8,804 nucleotides of DNA from an uncultured Candidatus Peregrinibacteria bacterium (GCA_903882825.1 CAIRYL010000135.1:1-8804), one strand, 5' to 3'; counted from the first letter of the stretch, positions 1-6,854 are shown. Made by a program: numbers and translations. The notes: generated by a model from the letters alone, not told the origin.

Positions 1-458
1 CATACTTGACGAAGAATTCCTAATAACTCTTTATGCAAATTCCTACATTCATCTATTTCTTCTGGATTAAGAGTATTTAAGCTCTCATTAAAATTGGGTA
101 AATTCTCAGTTAATATTGGAGGAATCTTCAGACCACGCAGAAATCTCTCTTCACCTTGATATATCATTACTAACAGATCTCCAAAATTATCTTCTTCTTC
201 TTGTTCCTGTAACTTTGCAACCAGCTTCATTTTTTCCCTATTGAATTTCGAATCTATGAAATTCTTAAATTGTATACGTATGTTTTCAATCCTCTGTATC
301 ACGGGATTTTCGCTTTCTTTTCCTTCAATAATATGGGAAATATTAATAAGAAGATTCTCAACCTGTTTCCCATTTTTTGGGGCATCTGTTCGTTTTAAAT
401 ATTCTACAGATTCAGCTTTATTACCTGAAACAAATAATGTATCTGTTTTGTTTCCCAT
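1..458 (-). CDS. Hypothetical protein, N-terminal part (runs off left edge)
   Basis: I do not recognise this gene. An ATG at 458 opens a minus-strand frame with no stop as far as base 1, giving 152 visible residues and continuing beyond the window. The protein begins MGNKTDTLFVSGNK. It is rich in Glu, Lys, Asn and Ile, has no signal peptide or membrane segment, and looks mostly helical. An acidic stretch (EQEEEDNF) lies near residue 90 and a leucine-rich helical part (CRNLHKELLGILRQV) is at the visible end. No catalytic motif is apparent. There is no Shine-Dalgarno site; the ATG follows a run of six T. It lies beyond the hairpin that ends the thrS unit, so it is probably transcribed separately. 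Codon use looks different from its neighbours: ATA is about half of the Ile codons and AGG occurs repeatedly for Arg. This hints at a different origin or weak expression. That it is a real gene is supported by the long open frame and clean ATG; its function is unknown. Confidence 0.7.
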   Translation of the reverse strand, partial: MGNKTDTLFVSGNKAESVEYLKRTDAPKNGKQVENLLINISHIIEGKESENPVIQRIENIRIQFKNFIDSKFNREKMKLVAKLQEQEEEDNFGDLLVMIYQGEERFLRGLKIPPILTENLPNFNESLNTLNPEEIDECRNLHKELLGILRQV

Positions 459-544
459 AAAAAAGTTTGTAAAAAAATAAAGGTGGAACTTTGCTCTTTC
501 CTGCTTTCTTTTGTCAAGTTTTTTTGTATATTTATATGTAAAAA

Positions 545-578
545 GGCTCCATACTTTCCTTCGGGAGAGTATGGAGCC
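545..578 (-). terminator. Hairpin terminator after thrS, 15-bp stem
   Basis: Two 15-base arms (545-559 and 564-578) pair with a single T-G wobble around a 4-base loop. On the minus strand the stem is followed at once by five T (544-540), as expected for an intrinsic terminator 20 bases past the thrS stop. On the plus strand the loop reads C(TTCG)G, the very stable tetraloop, but the T-run there starts only after AGAAAA. It may act in both directions, but no plus-strand gene ends nearby. Confidence 0.75.
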
Positions 579-598
579 AGAAAATTTTTCATAATTTT

Positions 599-2404
599 TT
601 ACCTCCCCAACTCCTTTAAAAACTCTTCTACTCCCATTTTCTCATCTTTTTCTTCTCCATATTTTCGCACGCTAATGGTTATTTTTGAAAAATCAATTTC
701 TTGTGAGGGCTTATTGCAATAAGCCCCTACTTCGGTGTCGCCTAAAATAACCGCATACGGCACTTTTGCCTTTTGGCAGTTTCGTATTCGTTTTCCTAAA
801 CTATCAGAAGAATCGTATATCTCCAGCCGCGCGCCATTTTTTTTCAGGTATTTCGCCAATTCGTATGCAAAATCTTCGTGGGCGGTGTTCACGGGTAAAA
901 TATGCGCTTGTATGGGGGAAAGCCAGGCAGGAAAAGCACCCGCAAAATGCTCAATAATAACACTCATAAACCGTTCCAAACTTCCTGCAATCGCTCGATG
1001 AATCATAACGGGTCTTTCTTTTTCGCCCTTTTCATTCGTGTATTCCAGCCCAAACCGTTCGGGTTGTACAAAATCAATTTGCACCGTTGCTAGTTGCCAT
1101 TCTCGTCCAATAGCATCTTTAAATTGAAAATCTAGTTTTGGTCCGTAAAACGCTGCTTCGCCTTCTACTCGTTTGTAATTGAGGTTTTCTTCCTGTGCAA
1201 TTTCTTCCAAAAATTTTTCTGCTATATCCCAGTTTTTTACGTCTCCTAAATATTTTTCTGGTGTTTTGGTATCGCGTACCGATAAAGAAACCCAAAAATC
1301 TCCCGGGTGAAACATTCCTAACTTTGTATAAAATTGACGAATAACTTCTACAATATTTTTTGATTCCTGTTTTACCTGATCAATTCTACAAAATGAGTGT
1401 CCATCGTCTTGAGTAAGACTTCGTACACGGGAAAGTCCTAAAAGTTCTCCTGGAAGTTCGTCACGGTAACATGTAGTGGTTTCGGCGTATCGAATAGGAA
1501 GATCACGATAACTTCGCATTTTTGATGCGTAAATTTGCGTATGATGAGGGCAGTTCATGGGCTTCATCACAAATTCGGTATCCTGTTTTCCACGCACATG
1601 AAAAAGATCATCTTTAAATTTTTGCCAGTGTCCAGAAGTTTCGTACAAATCTTTTTTGGTGATATGTGGGATATGCACTCGTTCGTACCCATATTGAGAT
1701 TGAATTCCCATAATAGTTTCCTCTATTTTATGCCGAATAAATGCACCTTTTGGTGTAAACAGTGGAAGCCCCGGACCCACTTTTTCGGAAAAAGTAAAAA
1801 GATCCAGTTCCGCTCCCAGTTTTCGATGATCTCTTTTTGCTGATTCTTCTAATTGGGTTTCGTATGCTTGTAAATCTTCTGCTGTTGCAAATGCTACACC
1901 ATAAATTCGTGTGAGCATGGTTTTTTCACTGTCTCCTCGCCAATAGGCTCCGGCGGTTTTGGTGAGCTTAAAAACACCCAGTTGTCCGGTACTTTCTAAA
2001 TGTGGTCCGGCGCACAAATCTATATAAAATGGTTTTTCTACGTCTCCAAAAAGGTAGAACGAAAGTTTTTCTCCTCGCATAAGAATTTCTTCAATAAGCT
2101 CCATTTTGTACGGATCCTCTCTTAACCCCCGAGTGAACTCTGGGGGTAAATCGTCGAGAGACGAAACAATTACTTGTTTTATGGGGAAATCTTTATTTAC
2201 GATCCAGCGCATTTTTTTCTCGATTTCTTTTAACCCCTGACTTAAGTCGGGGGCTTTATCCCCAAAATCAAAATCTTGATAAAAACCGGTATCGGTCCAT
2301 GGACCTACTCCAAGGCGAATTTCTGGAAAAATCATTTTTACTCCAGCGGTCATAATATGGCTTGCAGTATGGCGACGACGAAGTTCAATATCTGTGTTGG
2401 ACAT
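599..2404 (-). CDS. thrS: Threonyl-tRNA synthetase, TGS-less
   Basis: Charges tRNA-Thr with threonine (class II synthetase, cytoplasm). From ATG 2404 it is 601 residues; E. coli ThrRS has about 640. The N-terminal TGS domain is missing and the protein starts at the editing domain. Editing-site ligands are H12-xxx-H16 and C131-xxx-H135. The catalytic core follows: zinc ligands C285 (in MNCPHH), H336 (in QDDGHSFC) and H469 (in VMIHRA), motif 2 around R314 (CYRDE), and motif 3 with R478 (GSLERF). The anticodon-binding domain begins near residue 498. A longer reading from TTG 2449 would overlap the upstream stop and adds only a hydrophobic stretch unlike the family, so ATG 2404 is preferred. The leader is T-rich with no Shine-Dalgarno site. 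The gene lies 41 bases after the S51 peptidase-like gene and is probably cotranscribed with it. The coding sequence contains three palindromic elements, annotated separately. Identity is secure. Confidence 0.97.
   Translation of the reverse strand: MSNTDIELRRRHTASHIMTAGVKMIFPEIRLGVGPWTDTGFYQDFDFGDKAPDLSQGLKEIEKKMRWIVNKDFPIKQVIVSSLDDLPPEFTRGLREDPYKMELIEEILMRGEKLSFYLFGDVEKPFYIDLCAGPHLESTGQLGVFKLTKTAGAYWRGDSEKTMLTRIYGVAFATAEDLQAYETQLEESAKRDHRKLGAELDLFTFSEKVGPGLPLFTPKGAFIRHKIEETIMGIQSQYGYERVHIPHITKKDLYETSGHWQKFKDDLFHVRGKQDTEFVMKPMNCPHHTQIYASKMRSYRDLPIRYAETTTCYRDELPGELLGLSRVRSLTQDDGHSFCRIDQVKQESKNIVEVIRQFYTKLGMFHPGDFWVSLSVRDTKTPEKYLGDVKNWDIAEKFLEEIAQEENLNYKRVEGEAAFYGPKLDFQFKDAIGREWQLATVQIDFVQPERFGLEYTNEKGEKERPVMIHRAIAGSLERFMSVIIEHFAGAFPAWLSPIQAHILPVNTAHEDFAYELAKYLKKNGARLEIYDSSDSLGKRIRNCQKAKVPYAVILGDTEVGAYCNKPSQEIDFSKITISVRKYGEEKDEKMGVEEFLKELGR
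707..726. repeat. Perfect 20-base palindrome inside thrS
   Basis: A perfect inverted repeat, GGGCTTATTG joined directly to its reverse complement, extends to about 23 pairs-plus-bulges outward through GTGA/CTAC (703-730). It encodes residues 560-566 of ThrRS (GAYCNKP) in the anticodon-binding domain. Here the protein has about 14 residues between GDTEVG and ITISVR, against about three at the same place in E. coli ThrRS as I recall it. The palindrome may therefore be part of an in-frame insertion. Confidence 0.7.
2125..2147. repeat. Palindromic element copy 2 inside thrS
   Basis: The arms ACCCCC-GAGT and ACTC-(T)-GGGGGT pair with one bulged T around a 2-base GA centre. It encodes ThrRS residues 86-94 (LPPEFTRGL). 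It aligns in the same frame with the element at 2234-2253. Over 30 bases (2117-2146 against 2225-2254) I count 22 matches, including an identical GGGGTTAA edge on the minus strand. Stem pairing is kept despite the substitutions. Confidence 0.6.
2234..2253. repeat. Palindromic element copy 1 inside thrS
   Basis: CCCCTGACTT pairs with AAGTCGGGGG; the central ten bases GACTTAAGTC are a perfect palindrome and one T-G wobble sits in the outer stem. It encodes ThrRS residues 51-57 (APDLSQG) in the editing domain, 36 codons from the related element at 2125-2147. A smaller GGGG/CCCC hairpin adjoins it at 2250-2263. Confidence 0.6.
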
Positions 2405-2445
2405 AAAAAATAAAAAAGTTATTAAGGAGGGGCTTTTGTATAGTA

Positions 2446-3063
2446 TCAAAAAATCATCACTTCTCCATCTTTTAGGGCTATAAATGGAATTTTATTTTCA
2501 ATACAATATTCTATTTCTTGGTCTATCAGTTCCGTTTCATGATGTTGTGATTTGTAATGAGGAAGAAACGCGTATTTTATAAACCCTAGCCCATTCCAAA
2601 GTGCTTCTTGCATTTCTGGGTACGGAAAGTCTTCGGAGTTATCCACAATTTTATACGCATCAAGATGAGGGGATAAAACGCATGCTGCGGCGCTATATCC
2701 GCTATACACAAAATTTGTGGACTGTAAGTTTTTCAGAATTTCATCGAAGCCCGAAAGTTTCATCGCTTGGCGGAGAATAAAAACATTTCCTCCGCTTATA
2801 AAAACGCCATCAAATATTTGCAGCACTTTTTGCAAAGCGTCTTGTTTTCCAAAAAAATCTCTCAGATCAAGCTGTTCTACTAAAAATCCGATATCTTTTA
2901 GTAATTGTATATCTTCTTTAATATGCCCTGAAAGCCATTCGCTTTTCACTTTTTTGGAATCCAGAGCATTGGCAATATATGCAATTTTTTTTTCTCCTGA
3001 ACAAAGTTTTTTCAGTTTTTCTGTTTTGTTTCCGAGTTTAAAAGAAGATAAATAAAACTTCAT
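2446..3063 (-). CDS. Peptidase S51 / peptidase E-like protein
   Basis: A 205-residue protein with the class I glutamine amidotransferase-like fold of the S51 family (peptidase E, cyanophycinase relatives). Family members are serine hydrolases, in some cases cleaving Asp-X dipeptides; the substrate here cannot be read from sequence. Visible signs are a Rossmann-like start (KIAYIANA near 26-33), ISGGNVF at 89-95 with the glycine pair forming the oxyanion region, the nucleophile elbow GYSAA with Ser124, and PHY with His169. It is a little shorter than E. coli PepE (about 229). There is no signal peptide, so it is cytoplasmic. The start is ATG 3063, the first in-frame ATG after the divergent spacer, without a Shine-Dalgarno site. 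Its TGA stop lies 41 bases before the thrS start, so the two probably form one operon. The family call is firm; exact activity is not, so no symbol is given. Confidence 0.85.
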   Translation of the reverse strand: MKFYLSSFKLGNKTEKLKKLCSGEKKIAYIANALDSKKVKSEWLSGHIKEDIQLLKDIGFLVEQLDLRDFFGKQDALQKVLQIFDGVFISGGNVFILRQAMKLSGFDEILKNLQSTNFVYSGYSAAACVLSPHLDAYKIVDNSEDFPYPEMQEALWNGLGFIKYAFLPHYKSQHHETELIDQEIEYCIENKIPFIALKDGEVMIF

Positions 3064-3084
3064 ATTTTTACAAAATCCAATGCC

Positions 3085-3112
3085 ATCCTATCAAAAGAAT
3101 GGTGAACTACAA
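3085..3112 (-). promoter_or_regulatory. Candidate promoter for the S51 peptidase-thrS unit
   Basis: On the minus strand TTGTAG (3112-3107) and TAGGAT (3090-3085) are separated by 16 bases and lie 22 bases before ATG 3063. The -10 matches consensus at four of six positions but the -35 at only three. Its location in the divergent spacer is right; the match itself is weak. Confidence 0.3.
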
Positions 3113-3162
3113 AATTTTCCATTAACCCTATTTTTCGCTACATTTTGGAAAAAGATTTCGCT

Positions 3163-3191
3163 TTGAAAAAGACACTTGTTTCTCGCATAAT
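3163..3191 (+). promoter_or_regulatory. Sigma70-type promoter for ruvB
   Basis: TTGAAA (3163-3168) and CATAAT (3186-3191) are 17 bases apart, each with five of six consensus bases. A start about seven bases after the -10 would leave a leader of only 13-14 bases before the ruvB ATG, with no Shine-Dalgarno site in it. Confidence 0.7.
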
Positions 3192-3211
3192 GTAGGTAGT
3201 TCTTCTTTTTT

Positions 3212-4231
3212 ATGGCAATTTCTACGAGTTTTATTCCTACTCCTTCGGCTTCTACTCCTGAAGAAAAAAATTTTGAAATAGGGCTGAGACCTTCAAATTT
3301 TGAAGAATTCGTGGGGCAAGAACAAATAAAAAAAAATCTTAAGGTTTTTATTGAAGGTGCCAAAAAACGGAAAGAACCTCTCCATCATGCTCTTTTGTCT
3401 GGTCCTCCGGGGCTTGGAAAAACAACACTGGCGAGTATTATTGCCCGAGAAATGGGTGGAAATTTAAAAATTACTAGTGGTCCTGCTATTGAAAAATCTG
3501 GTGATTTAGCCGCTCTCCTCACTTCACTGGAGCCGAATGATATTTTATTTATTGATGAAATTCATCGTCTTAAAAAACCAGTGGAAGAAATTTTGTATTC
3601 TGCAATGGAAGATTTTGCGCTTGATCTTATGGTCGGGAAAGGTGCAGGCGCAAAATCTATGAGACTTTCACTTCCTCCGTTTACGCTTTTGGGGGCAACG
3701 ACCAAAATGGGATCTCTTTCGGCACCACTGCGAGATCGATTTGGTGGGATTTTTAAATTTCAGTTTTATACAGGGCATGAAATGGAACGTATTTTACAGC
3801 GAAGTGCTCATATTTTAGGTATTTCATTGCATGTTTCTGCGGTTTCTCTTGTTTCAAATGCGTCTCGATCTACTCCGCGAATAGCGAATCGTTTATTGCG
3901 TCATTTGCGAGATTTTGCAAATGCACAAAATTCTCAAACCATTACTTCCGAAATTGCCACAAAATCGTTTCAGGCATTAGGAATAGATGAAAGTGGTCTT
4001 GATGCGCATGATCGTCAATTTTTAAGCCTTATTGTTGAAAAATTTGGAGGTGGTCCAGTTGGTATTTCTACACTTTCAGCCGCACTTTCTGAAGATAGAG
4101 AAACCATTGAAGAAATTATTGAACCATATTTATTGCAATGTGGATTTTTAGACAGAACCCCAAAAGGACGTATTATTACCGAAAGAGGGAAACAATTATT
4201 TGGAAAACTCCAAAAAAATACGCTTTTTTAA
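3212..4231 (+). CDS. ruvB: Holliday junction branch migration ATPase RuvB
   Basis: The AAA+ motor that, with RuvA, drives branch migration of Holliday junctions in recombination and repair. At 339 residues it has the usual family length. Signs in order: the start of the RuvB core LRPSNFEEFVGQ (25-36), Walker A GPPGLGKTT (64-72), Walker B IDEIHR (114-119), sensor 1 GATT (161-164), arginine finger segment PLRDRFG (172-178), sensor 2 TPRIANRLLRHLRD (221-234), and the C-terminal winged helix with GFLDRTPKGR (311-320). All key residues look intact. ATG 3212 gives a short Ser/Thr/Pro-rich lead of about 20 residues before the core, as often seen. It is the only plus-strand gene in the window, has its own promoter, and has neither ruvA nor ruvC beside it. 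Its 3' end faces the hydrolase gene 15 bases away with no clear GC-rich terminator. Confidence 0.98.
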   Translation: MAISTSFIPTPSASTPEEKNFEIGLRPSNFEEFVGQEQIKKNLKVFIEGAKKRKEPLHHALLSGPPGLGKTTLASIIAREMGGNLKITSGPAIEKSGDLAALLTSLEPNDILFIDEIHRLKKPVEEILYSAMEDFALDLMVGKGAGAKSMRLSLPPFTLLGATTKMGSLSAPLRDRFGGIFKFQFYTGHEMERILQRSAHILGISLHVSAVSLVSNASRSTPRIANRLLRHLRDFANAQNSQTITSEIATKSFQALGIDESGLDAHDRQFLSLIVEKFGGGPVGISTLSAALSEDRETIEEIIEPYLLQCGFLDRTPKGRIITERGKQLFGKLQKNTLF

Positions 4232-4246
4232 TGTTTCTAAAATGTC

Positions 4247-5083
4247 TCATGGTGTATTTTGTAAAAATTCCTGAAGAGTTTGGAAATATAAAGAAAATGA
4301 TTCGTTATACCACCCATCATTATGGGCTCCAGAAATTTTAAAAAATTGTTTGGGATTGTTGGCTCTTTTAAAAAGCTCTTCACTTTGAGAAAAAGGGATC
4401 ATTTCATCTTGTAGGCTGTGAACAATAAGGATTTTTGAGGAAATATTTGGTATTTTTTCTGTGCTTTTAAAATGAAACCGAAGGATAAAATGGGTAGGAA
4501 GATACCAAAAATCTTTCCGAGCCATATCGTCGAGTGACGAAAAGCTTGATTCTACAATAACGGCAAATATTTTTTTATTTTGAGCAATCTCAATGGCAAC
4601 GGCTCCTCCTAGTGAATGTCCCCAAAGAATAATATTTTCCAGAGAAATATGTTTTTCTTCTTGAAGATATGTGAGTGCAGAGTTGGCGTCTGTATATATA
4701 TCAGATTCTTGTTGAATTTCTCCACTACTTTTTCCATAGCCTCGATAGTCAAAAACCAGTGCATTTACATGAAGTTTTTGAAACATTTCTAGTCGAGTTT
4801 TGAGTCGAGATATATTTCCTGCATTTCCATGGAAAAATAAAACGGTCTTTTGTGCATTATTATCCAGGTACCATCCATGAAGGTCTTTGTTATCTGGTGT
4901 TTTAAAGAAAATTTCTTGTATTTTTGGTTCTGGAATATATCCTATATTTTGAGAAGGGAAAAATATAAAATTTTTTTGAAAAAAGAACATAAAAATACAG
5001 ATGCCTGTGTAGAAGAGGAGTGTTACAAATGCGAACCATCCTGTTATTTTGAGGAATCGCCTATAGAAGGGAAATTTCATCAT
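4247..5083 (-). CDS. Membrane-anchored alpha/beta hydrolase, BEM46/ABHD13-like
   Basis: A 278-residue serine hydrolase of the BEM46/YfhR-like alpha/beta hydrolase group; substrate unknown. An N-terminal hydrophobic segment (about residues 14-36) preceded by basic residues should anchor it in the membrane. I see no signal peptidase or lipobox site. The catalytic domain shows the oxyanion motif FFHGNAGN (83-90), FDYRGYGKSSG (111-121), the nucleophile elbow GHSLGG with Ser157, the acid Asp226 in SLQDEMIP, and His254 in GAHNDGW. The triad is therefore complete. Two adjacent ATG codons (5083 and 5080) are possible starts; the first is taken. It begins 9 bases after the recO stop with a T/A-rich, Shine-Dalgarno-free leader, so it is probably the last gene of the secA-to-recO cluster. 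Eukaryotic relatives are poorly characterised esterase-like or thioesterase-like proteins, and I would not assign a reaction here. Confidence 0.9.
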   Translation of the reverse strand: MMKFPFYRRFLKITGWFAFVTLLFYTGICIFMFFFQKNFIFFPSQNIGYIPEPKIQEIFFKTPDNKDLHGWYLDNNAQKTVLFFHGNAGNISRLKTRLEMFQKLHVNALVFDYRGYGKSSGEIQQESDIYTDANSALTYLQEEKHISLENIILWGHSLGGAVAIEIAQNKKIFAVIVESSFSSLDDMARKDFWYLPTHFILRFHFKSTEKIPNISSKILIVHSLQDEMIPFSQSEELFKRANNPKQFFKISGAHNDGWYNESFSLYFQTLQEFLQNTP

Positions 5084-5092
5084 ATATAAAAA

Positions 5093-5866
5093 TTATAATT
5101 TTTTCTCTACAATAGGGGAATATTCTCGGGAGATACTTTCCCAAATTTCTACACTTTTAAGTGGTATTGGGGAATGAATGCGTACAACAGAAAAAAGAAG
5201 TCCCAAAATAAAATCTTCCTCAAATGCCTGAAGACGAATGCAAATTGTTTTTTTCAAAGGAGAAAGAGTCGCAAAAGAAATGGTTTTTAATAGTAAAAAT
5301 GGAATTTTTATGCTTTTCAGAGGTGCACAAGAGGCATGAAATACTCCTTCTAACGAGTCACAATACACGAAAGAATCATTTTTTTCTGTAAATATTTTTT
5401 CGCATCCATGACAATGTTTATAAGAGGGGAGTATCCCTAAAATTTTAAAAAATCTGAATAAAAAACCAATGACACTCATTTTTTTATGAATGGGAATCTC
5501 AATAAAATCATTCCAGAGATGAAATATTTCAGGAAGCACCTGATTTTCGACAAGAAATCGGCGAGAAATTTCGGAACAGAGCGACAAAAAAACAAATGTA
5601 GAAATCTTTGTTTCTGGTTTTTTTAAAAGAGAGGCTCGAATAAGGATTGGAATTTTTTCAGATTTTTGATGTGTTCCCAGTCTTTCGTATGTAATACAAA
5701 AAAATGGCTGTAAAATACCGCATAATCTACTTTCTTTTTTTTTAATCCCCTTGGCAACCACGGTTATTTTCCCTTCTTGTTCCGAAAAAATTTCTAAAAA
5801 CGCGTCTGCCTCATTCATCGGTCGAGAGGCAAGAATAATGGCATTTCCAGTGACGATTTGAGGCAT
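5093..5866 (-). CDS. recO: DNA repair protein RecO
   Basis: The RecFOR-pathway mediator that binds single-stranded DNA and SSB and, with RecR, helps load RecA onto gaps. The length of 257 residues fits the family. The N-terminal OB-fold is recognisable from GNAIILASRPMNEADAFLEIFS (about 7-28, typical of RecO starts) through ITVVAKGIKK (34-43). The helical C-terminal part has a four-cysteine zinc finger at C152, C155, C169 and C180 (CHGC, YC, ASC). The start ATG 5866 gives the normal MPQIVTGNAIIL beginning. The sequence before it is pyrimidine-rich (CTTTCTCC) with no Shine-Dalgarno site. It follows ftsX by 25 bases and precedes the hydrolase by 9, which supports cotranscription. No recR or recF is in the window. 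Confidence 0.93.
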   Translation of the reverse strand: MPQIVTGNAIILASRPMNEADAFLEIFSEQEGKITVVAKGIKKKESRLCGILQPFFCITYERLGTHQKSEKIPILIRASLLKKPETKISTFVFLSLCSEISRRFLVENQVLPEIFHLWNDFIEIPIHKKMSVIGFLFRFFKILGILPSYKHCHGCEKIFTEKNDSFVYCDSLEGVFHASCAPLKSIKIPFLLLKTISFATLSPLKKTICIRLQAFEEDFILGLLFSVVRIHSPIPLKSVEIWESISREYSPIVEKKL

Positions 5867-5891
5867 GGAGAAAGAAAAATATGGGTGAAAT

Positions 5892-6854
5892 TTACTCTCC
5901 GCCTGCGAGTAAATTCTTTTGTCTTAAATATTTTTCCACTGTTCCAAACGAAACGAGTAATGCTATGAAAATTACTCCAAAAGAAAATTCTGGAAGAAAA
6001 TTATAAAATTCATTGAGGAGGAGGTTGAGGGTATCTGCCATTTGACGTTTTGTGGCATCTGCTTCAAAAACAGTAAGAACTTGAGGAATAACGCTATACC
6101 AAAGAACAAAAAGGATTCCAATGCCCATTACTCCTCCGGCAAGGGTAATAAACATTCCTTCCAAAAGAAAAGGAAGTCGAATAAGCGTATGTGAGGCTCC
6201 TACAAGACGCATAATAAAAATTTCTTTTTGTCGAAGTGCAAAAGAAGAAGAAATAAATGCTCCTAAAATAGAGAGAATTGCGAAAAAGAAAATAAGGGCC
6301 AATGAATAAATACCAGTTTGTAAAAACCCCAAAACATCCAATACTCGTTCTGCTCTTATTCGTTCTTTTTCATTTTCTTTCATTAGTTCTGTATCAATTA
6401 CTCCGGAAAAATCAGCCGAAAGAAAATATTGTTGGAGTTCGCCAATGGTCATATTTTTGGGTATCACTTCGAGTGATGCTCGAAATGTTTTTTGGAGATC
6501 GTCGTGTCGTAGAATAAATTCAAATTCTTGAGGATATTTTTGTCGAAACTGTTCACGATTTTCGTCTTGTGAAAAAAACTGGTATCTCTCAATTTTTTGT
6601 TCTTGTTTTAATTTTTCTAAACGATTGAGTGTCATTGTTATTTTATGTTCAGAAATTTCTTCTACAAAGAAAAAAGCAAGATCTACTTCTTTTTCGGCGG
6701 TATTTATTCCCTGTTTGGTAATAATTCCCATGAGCAGAAGCAGGAAAATAAGAAAAAAAAGAACAGATAAAAAGACGATTGTCCAAATACTTTGTACCGG
6801 AGAACGGAGAAATGGTTCAAAAGCCGGTCGGATGAATCGCATAAGGTTTTGCAT
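5892..6854 (-). CDS. ftsX: Cell division protein FtsX
   Basis: The integral membrane partner of the FtsE ATPase; in characterised bacteria FtsEX links the divisome to activation of peptidoglycan hydrolases outside the membrane. At 320 residues it is close to family size. It shows the FtsX topology: a cytoplasmic N-terminus, TM1 at about 22-46, an extracellular domain at about 47-177, TM2 at 178-203, the conserved cytoplasmic segment ALRQKEIFIMRLVGAS (206-221), TM3 at 227-255, a second outside loop, and TM4 at 289-305 followed by a basic tail. ATG 6854 is the start; there is no Shine-Dalgarno site. ftsE normally lies directly upstream, but here the upstream gene, 78 bases away, is a nucleotidyltransferase. 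The ATPase must be elsewhere in the genome or absent. A general MacB/LolE-like permease is the alternative, but the motif and topology favour FtsX. Confidence 0.92.
   Translation of the reverse strand: MQNLMRFIRPAFEPFLRSPVQSIWTIVFLSVLFFLIFLLLLMGIITKQGINTAEKEVDLAFFFVEEISEHKITMTLNRLEKLKQEQKIERYQFFSQDENREQFRQKYPQEFEFILRHDDLQKTFRASLEVIPKNMTIGELQQYFLSADFSGVIDTELMKENEKERIRAERVLDVLGFLQTGIYSLALIFFFAILSILGAFISSSFALRQKEIFIMRLVGASHTLIRLPFLLEGMFITLAGGVMGIGILFVLWYSVIPQVLTVFEADATKRQMADTLNLLLNEFYNFLPEFSFGVIFIALLVSFGTVEKYLRQKNLLAGGE

Noticed and set aside
512..517. Perfect -35 (TTGACA, minus strand) upstream of the left-edge gene
   Set aside because: At 16-18 bases downstream the best -10 (CAAAGT) matches only three of six positions, so I do not call a promoter although one may exist.
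2422..2432. AAGGAGGGG on the plus strand, a perfect-looking Shine-Dalgarno site
   Set aside because: No credible plus-strand gene starts after it; it lies opposite the thrS leader and the end of the S51 peptidase-like gene.
2404..2449. TTG 2449 as the start of thrS
   Set aside because: It would overlap the upstream stop and adds 15 hydrophobic residues absent from the family; ATG 2404 fits the editing-domain start.
3091..3363. Minus-strand open frame of 90 codons across the ruvB start
   Set aside because: It lies opposite the ruvB promoter and coding start, has a low-complexity product without family features, and looks like a shadow frame.
4527..4540. Short palindrome TCGTC-GAGT-GACGA in the hydrolase, nearly identical to one at 2151-2164 in thrS
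   Set aside because: Both encode SSLDD, and in the hydrolase the segment looks native to the family. TCACTCGA codon runs for Ser-Leu-Glu/Asp also occur in ftsX and secA, so codon preference explains it.
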